A DNA stretch of 10,412 nt from a bacterium (GTDB taxonomy: Bacteria; Planctomycetota; Planctomycetia; Pirellulales; Pirellulaceae). Positions 8,421-10,412 of the stretch are shown piece by piece. The position numbers were made by a program, and so were the translations under genes. The stretch lies in the NCBI GenBank assembly GCA_030432015.1, contig JAUIHJ010000244.1, positions 1 to 10,412 of the forward strand. Reading direction: 5' to 3'. Every line of letters starts with the position of its first letter. Position 1 is the stretch's first letter. The notes below the pieces were generated by a model. That model ran no database searches. It saw only the letters and a program-made list of their open reading frames with translations, and had not been told where the DNA came from.

Positions 8421-8426
8421 TTAACG

Positions 8427-9839
8427 ATGCTCACTATCGCCGGCAACGAATCGTGTTACTGTGACGGGATCTCGCGCCGTTCGTGGATGAAGATCGGCGG
8501 GCTGGCGATGGGCGGGCTGGCCCTCCCGGAGATATTGAAGGGCGAAGCCGCCAGCGGTGGTCGCCGCGGCATCAAGGGGATCATCATGGTCATCCTGCCA
8601 GGCGGGCCCAGCCACCTGGATATGTATGATCTGAAGCCGGATGCGCCGGCAGAGATTCGTGGCGAGTTTCGGCCGATCACGACCCGTGTGCCCGGCATTG
8701 AAATCTGCGAATTGCTGCCGAGGCTTGCCGAACTGACGGATCGAGTGACGTTGCTTCGGTCTCTGGTGGGTTTCAAGAACGACCACAATACACACTGGTG
8801 CACGACCGGTTGGGAGTCGCACGCGGCGATGCCTTCTTCGCCCATGATTCCCGGGTTCCCGCCTGGCGGCTGGCCGTCGATGGGTGCCGTGTTGTCGAAA
8901 CAGTTCGGCTTGCGTACGCCCGGTGTGCCAGCGGCCGTCGATCTCGTGCCGCTCGACGCCGACGCGAGGTTCATCATGCGTACCGCACCGACGCAGCCGG
9001 GCTATCTGGGGCCGGCGCACGCCGGGTTTGAAGTCGAGGCGGTCGACCGCCGCAACATCATGCTCAACGGTGCCAGCCTTCGTCGGTTGGCCGATCGACG
9101 AGCGCTACTGGGCGGATTCGACAACTTTCGACGCCGCGTCGATGCGCCGGGCTTCCGCGACGGCCTTGATGAATTTCACCGTCAGGCATTCGAGGTGCTG
9201 ACGTCACCGCGGTTGGCCAAAGCACTGGACCTCAGCCAGGAAGAACCTGCCAGCCGACGCCGTTACGGTTTGGAGCGGAAGTATCCCACCGAGCGTGAGG
9301 GTCGAACGCACCTGGACCAGTTTCTGTTGGCGCGGCGGGTGATCGAAGCAGGCGCCCGCTGCGTAACGATCGCATTCAACCGGTGGCCCTTTGGTCGCAT
9401 GTTGCAGGGTGACTACAACTGGGATTGGCACAAAGACAACTTTGGCGAAGCACGCGGTACGCTGCCGCTGTTCGACCTTGGTTTGTCGGCGTTGATCGAG
9501 GATCTGGAAAAGCGTGGGCTCTTGGACGAAGTCGCCGTCGTGGTGTGGGGCGAGTTTGGCCGCACCCCCAAGATCAACACCAACGCGGGCCGCGATCACT
9601 GGCCCAATGTGGGAGGCGCGTTGCTTGCCGGCGGAGGGATGCGCAGCGGGCAAGTGCTGGGTTCGACGACACGCTTCGGCGAAGATCCTGCTACCAGGCC
9701 GATTCACTTCCGTGATGTCTTTGCGACGCTGTACCAGCGACTGGGCATCGACGTCGCGACGACGCAATTCACCGACCTCGCCGGACGACCGCAATACCTC
9801 GTCGGTCACCACCGGCCGCTTCCTGAGCTTGTGGGCTAA
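8427..9839 (+). CDS. DUF1501 domain-containing protein, twin-arginine N-terminus
   Basis: The product has 470 residues. The start LTIAGNESCYCDGISRRSWM and the GGLALPEIL that follows are the usual family opening; SRRSWMK (17-23 region) with a short hydrophobic stretch is a Tat signal, so export folded is likely. Family motifs seen are LPGGPSHLDMYDLKPDAPAE (57-76), VPGIEICELLPRLA (88-101), WGEFGRTPKIN (374-384) and GRDHWPN (388-394). The fold is related to alkaline-phosphatase-like (sulfatase/phosphatase) enzymes, but substrate and activity of DUF1501 are not settled. Full length and intact. I chose ATG at 8427, with GAGGAG 6 bases upstream, over ATG at 8397. In planctomycetes the family is often paired with DUF1549/DUF1553 cytochrome-type proteins; none lies in the window on either side, so this copy appears to stand alone. 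Confidence 0.94.
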   Translation: MLTIAGNESCYCDGISRRSWMKIGGLAMGGLALPEILKGEAASGGRRGIKGIIMVILPGGPSHLDMYDLKPDAPAEIRGEFRPITTRVPGIEICELLPRLAELTDRVTLLRSLVGFKNDHNTHWCTTGWESHAAMPSSPMIPGFPPGGWPSMGAVLSKQFGLRTPGVPAAVDLVPLDADARFIMRTAPTQPGYLGPAHAGFEVEAVDRRNIMLNGASLRRLADRRALLGGFDNFRRRVDAPGFRDGLDEFHRQAFEVLTSPRLAKALDLSQEEPASRRRYGLERKYPTEREGRTHLDQFLLARRVIEAGARCVTIAFNRWPFGRMLQGDYNWDWHKDNFGEARGTLPLFDLGLSALIEDLEKRGLLDEVAVVVWGEFGRTPKINTNAGRDHWPNVGGALLAGGGMRSGQVLGSTTRFGEDPATRPIHFRDVFATLYQRLGIDVATTQFTDLAGRPQYLVGHHRPLPELVG

Positions 9840-9879
9840 ATGACCGCGTGCAATTCGGAGACAATCCGGGACCGGCTCG

Positions 9880-9952
9880 TTTTTCGCCGCCCGTCAGACT
9901 CAACTGTGGAAAACCCGCCTGTCGGCGAAAAAGTGCCTGTCCCGCTGACGGG
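9880..9952. repeat. Two interleaved inverted repeats (A-B-A'-B')
   Basis: Arm A TTTTTCGCCG (9880-9889) is the exact reverse complement of CGGCGAAAAA (9923-9932). Arm B CCCGTCAG (9890-9897), directly abutting A, is the exact reverse complement of CTGACGGG (9945-9952). Because the arms alternate, both helices could form together only as a pseudoknot; otherwise they compete. GTGCCTGTCCC (9933-9943) lies between A' and B'. It is 41 bases past the DUF1501 stop, but no U-run follows the A' arm, so it is not a standard terminator. Confidence 0.55.
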
Positions 9953-9997
9953 GTGTGCGCTGCTGAATCGCGCTCGGCGATTTAGTCGCAAGAGTGA

Positions 9998-10198
9998 CGG
10001 GGAAAGAATGGGGATGAACTGCCCCTGACGGCAACGCCTCGCCTCGTGCGTGAAGTAGGTATCGCCCAAGCGGGTACTGACGAGGCGACTGAGCGCGAGA
10101 AGTTCATGGTCGAGCTTGAACAGGATCGCAAGTAGGATTTGCTGGACGAGTCAAGGGAAGACCAACGTGCGATACGCTTCTTCATACGTGCGGAGTAA
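9998..10198 (+). pseudogene. Possible remnant of an unknown gene, broken by an in-frame TAG
   Basis: One plus-strand frame is open from 9998 (after TGA at 9995-9997) to TAA at 10196-10198 except for TAG at 10133-10135. Before the stop it reads TPRLVREVGIAQAGTDEATE then REKFMVELEQDRK; after it, DLLDESREDQRAIRFFIRAE. The charged, helix-like composition continues unchanged across the TAG, which is what a decayed gene would show. I do not recognise the family and there is no good start or ribosome binding site (a GTG at 10046 is the only candidate). A chance open frame remains possible. Confidence 0.25.
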
Positions 10199-10230
10199 TG
10201 CGCCCGTCCAAGTTACGCCGCACCTTGCGA

Positions 10231-10267
10231 CGATAAAACCGGCGTTGAATACGATTTTGCAACCGGC
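10231..10267 (-). terminator. Candidate terminator of tRNA-Arg
   Basis: On the minus strand, CCGGTTG (10266-10260) can pair with CAAC and CGG in 10247-10239 across a 2-base bulge and a 12-base loop, followed at once by TTTT (10238-10235). It lies about 21 bases past the tRNA 3' end. The imperfect stem lowers confidence. Confidence 0.4.
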
Positions 10268-10287
10268 AAACTAACGCGAGTCTCAAG

Positions 10288-10361
10288 CACGCCCGGTTGG
10301 ATTCGAACCAACGACCTGCGGATTAGAAGTCCGCTGCTCTATCCAACTGAGCTACGGGCGC
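10288..10361 (-). tRNA. tRNA-Arg (anticodon TCT)
   Basis: The minus strand folds into a complete 74-base cloverleaf: acceptor GCGCCCG with CGGGCGT (one G-U pair), D stem GCTC/GAGC, anticodon stem GCGGA/TCCGC around loop CTTCTAA, five-base variable loop, and T stem GTTGG/CCAAC around TTCGAAT. The anticodon TCT reads AGA (and perhaps AGG) arginine codons. Discriminator base G73 agrees with bacterial tRNA-Arg(UCU). The 3' CCA is not encoded (CTT follows), so it must be added by nucleotidyltransferase. The 3' end faces the gene-poor stretch. Confidence 0.96.
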
Positions 10362-10412
10362 TTGCCATTCATGGCGGTTGCCTGCAATTTCGAGCTGCAG
10401 GACTTGGGTCTA

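Larger units (their letters stand above)
8183..8426 (+). other. Gap upstream of the DUF1501 gene
   Basis: These 244 bases hold no convincing gene. TCGAAC (8231-8236) and GTTCGA (8245-8250) form a short inverted repeat around AAGGCCAT. The 10 bases GGATTCGAAC at 8227-8236 match the T-arm complement of the tRNA at the right edge (10299-10308). The tail holds the inverted repeat over the ribosome binding site. No promoter is clear. The compositional feel is of a dispersed repeat, which cannot be tested from one window. Confidence 0.35.
9840..10287. other. Gene-poor stretch between DUF1501 and tRNA-Arg
   Basis: I see no intact gene in these 448 bases. The left half (to about 10030) is dense in short inverted repeats: the interleaved pair at 9880-9952, AATCGC/GCGATT at 9966-9982, and GGGG/CCCC around 10010-10025. 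TGACGGGG occurs at 9946-9953 and 9995-10002. The right half holds a broken open frame and a candidate tRNA terminator. The mixture suggests repeat-derived or decayed DNA next to a tRNA gene. Confidence 0.6.

Noticed and set aside
8219..8464. 81-residue plus-strand open frame upstream of DUF1501
   Set aside because: It overlaps the DUF1501 start out of frame, has no clear ribosome binding site, and its sequence does not look like a folded protein.
9204..9812. 202-residue minus-strand open frame within the DUF1501 gene
   Set aside because: Antisense shadow of a gene with strong family motifs.
9880..9932. Rho-independent terminator of DUF1501
   Set aside because: The 10-base stem has a 33-base loop and is followed by GTGCC rather than a T-run.
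9836..10069. Minus-strand 77-residue open frame past DUF1501
   Set aside because: It runs through the inverted-repeat region, has no recognisable domain, and its apparent sequence can be explained by the repeats.
1..10412. CRISPR array, insertion sequence or phage genes
   Set aside because: No regularly spaced repeats, no transposase or integrase, and no phage structural proteins were seen on either strand.

Overview
The window looks like chromosomal DNA of a planctomycete (Pirellulales-type). The evidence is a DUF1501 protein with a twin-arginine start, an ECF sigma factor followed by a Ser/Thr kinase that carries an N-terminal zinc-binding anti-sigma-like motif and a C-terminal WD40-like region, moderately high GC, and long leaders in front of several genes. 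The genus cannot be fixed from the sequence alone.

Layout. (1) On the minus strand, bases 1-2901 hold a SNF2-family helicase followed 35 bases later by the first 47 codons of a SWIM zinc-finger protein that runs off the left edge; this is a two-gene unit of a known type. (2) A gap of about 214 bases separates this unit from a divergent plus-strand set: an ECF sigma factor (3116-3733), a 1120-residue membrane-spanning kinase with a zinc motif (3867-7229), and a membrane-anchored MORN-repeat protein (7379-8182). The sigma factor and kinase probably form one signalling module: the HxxxCxxC motif at the kinase N-terminus is placed where it could bind the sigma factor, and the long C-terminal half beyond a single membrane helix could sense or bind partners outside the cytoplasm. 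(3) A DUF1501 protein (8427-9839), probably Tat-exported, follows a 244-base leader whose last part can fold so that part of its ribosome binding site is paired. (4) Bases 9840-10287 hold no intact gene. They are rich in inverted repeats, including an interleaved A-B-A'-B' pair, and carry a gene-like open frame broken by a stop codon. (5) A tRNA-Arg(TCT) gene lies on the minus strand at the right edge, with a possible terminator beyond it.

I do not see a clearly new multi-gene system. The items best worth following are the sigma/zinc-motif-kinase module, the hairpin over the DUF1501 ribosome binding site, and the structured repeat-like DNA between the DUF1501 gene and the tRNA. Three start codons (helicase, kinase, DUF1501) were placed downstream of the longest open frame because the Shine-Dalgarno spacing supports it.
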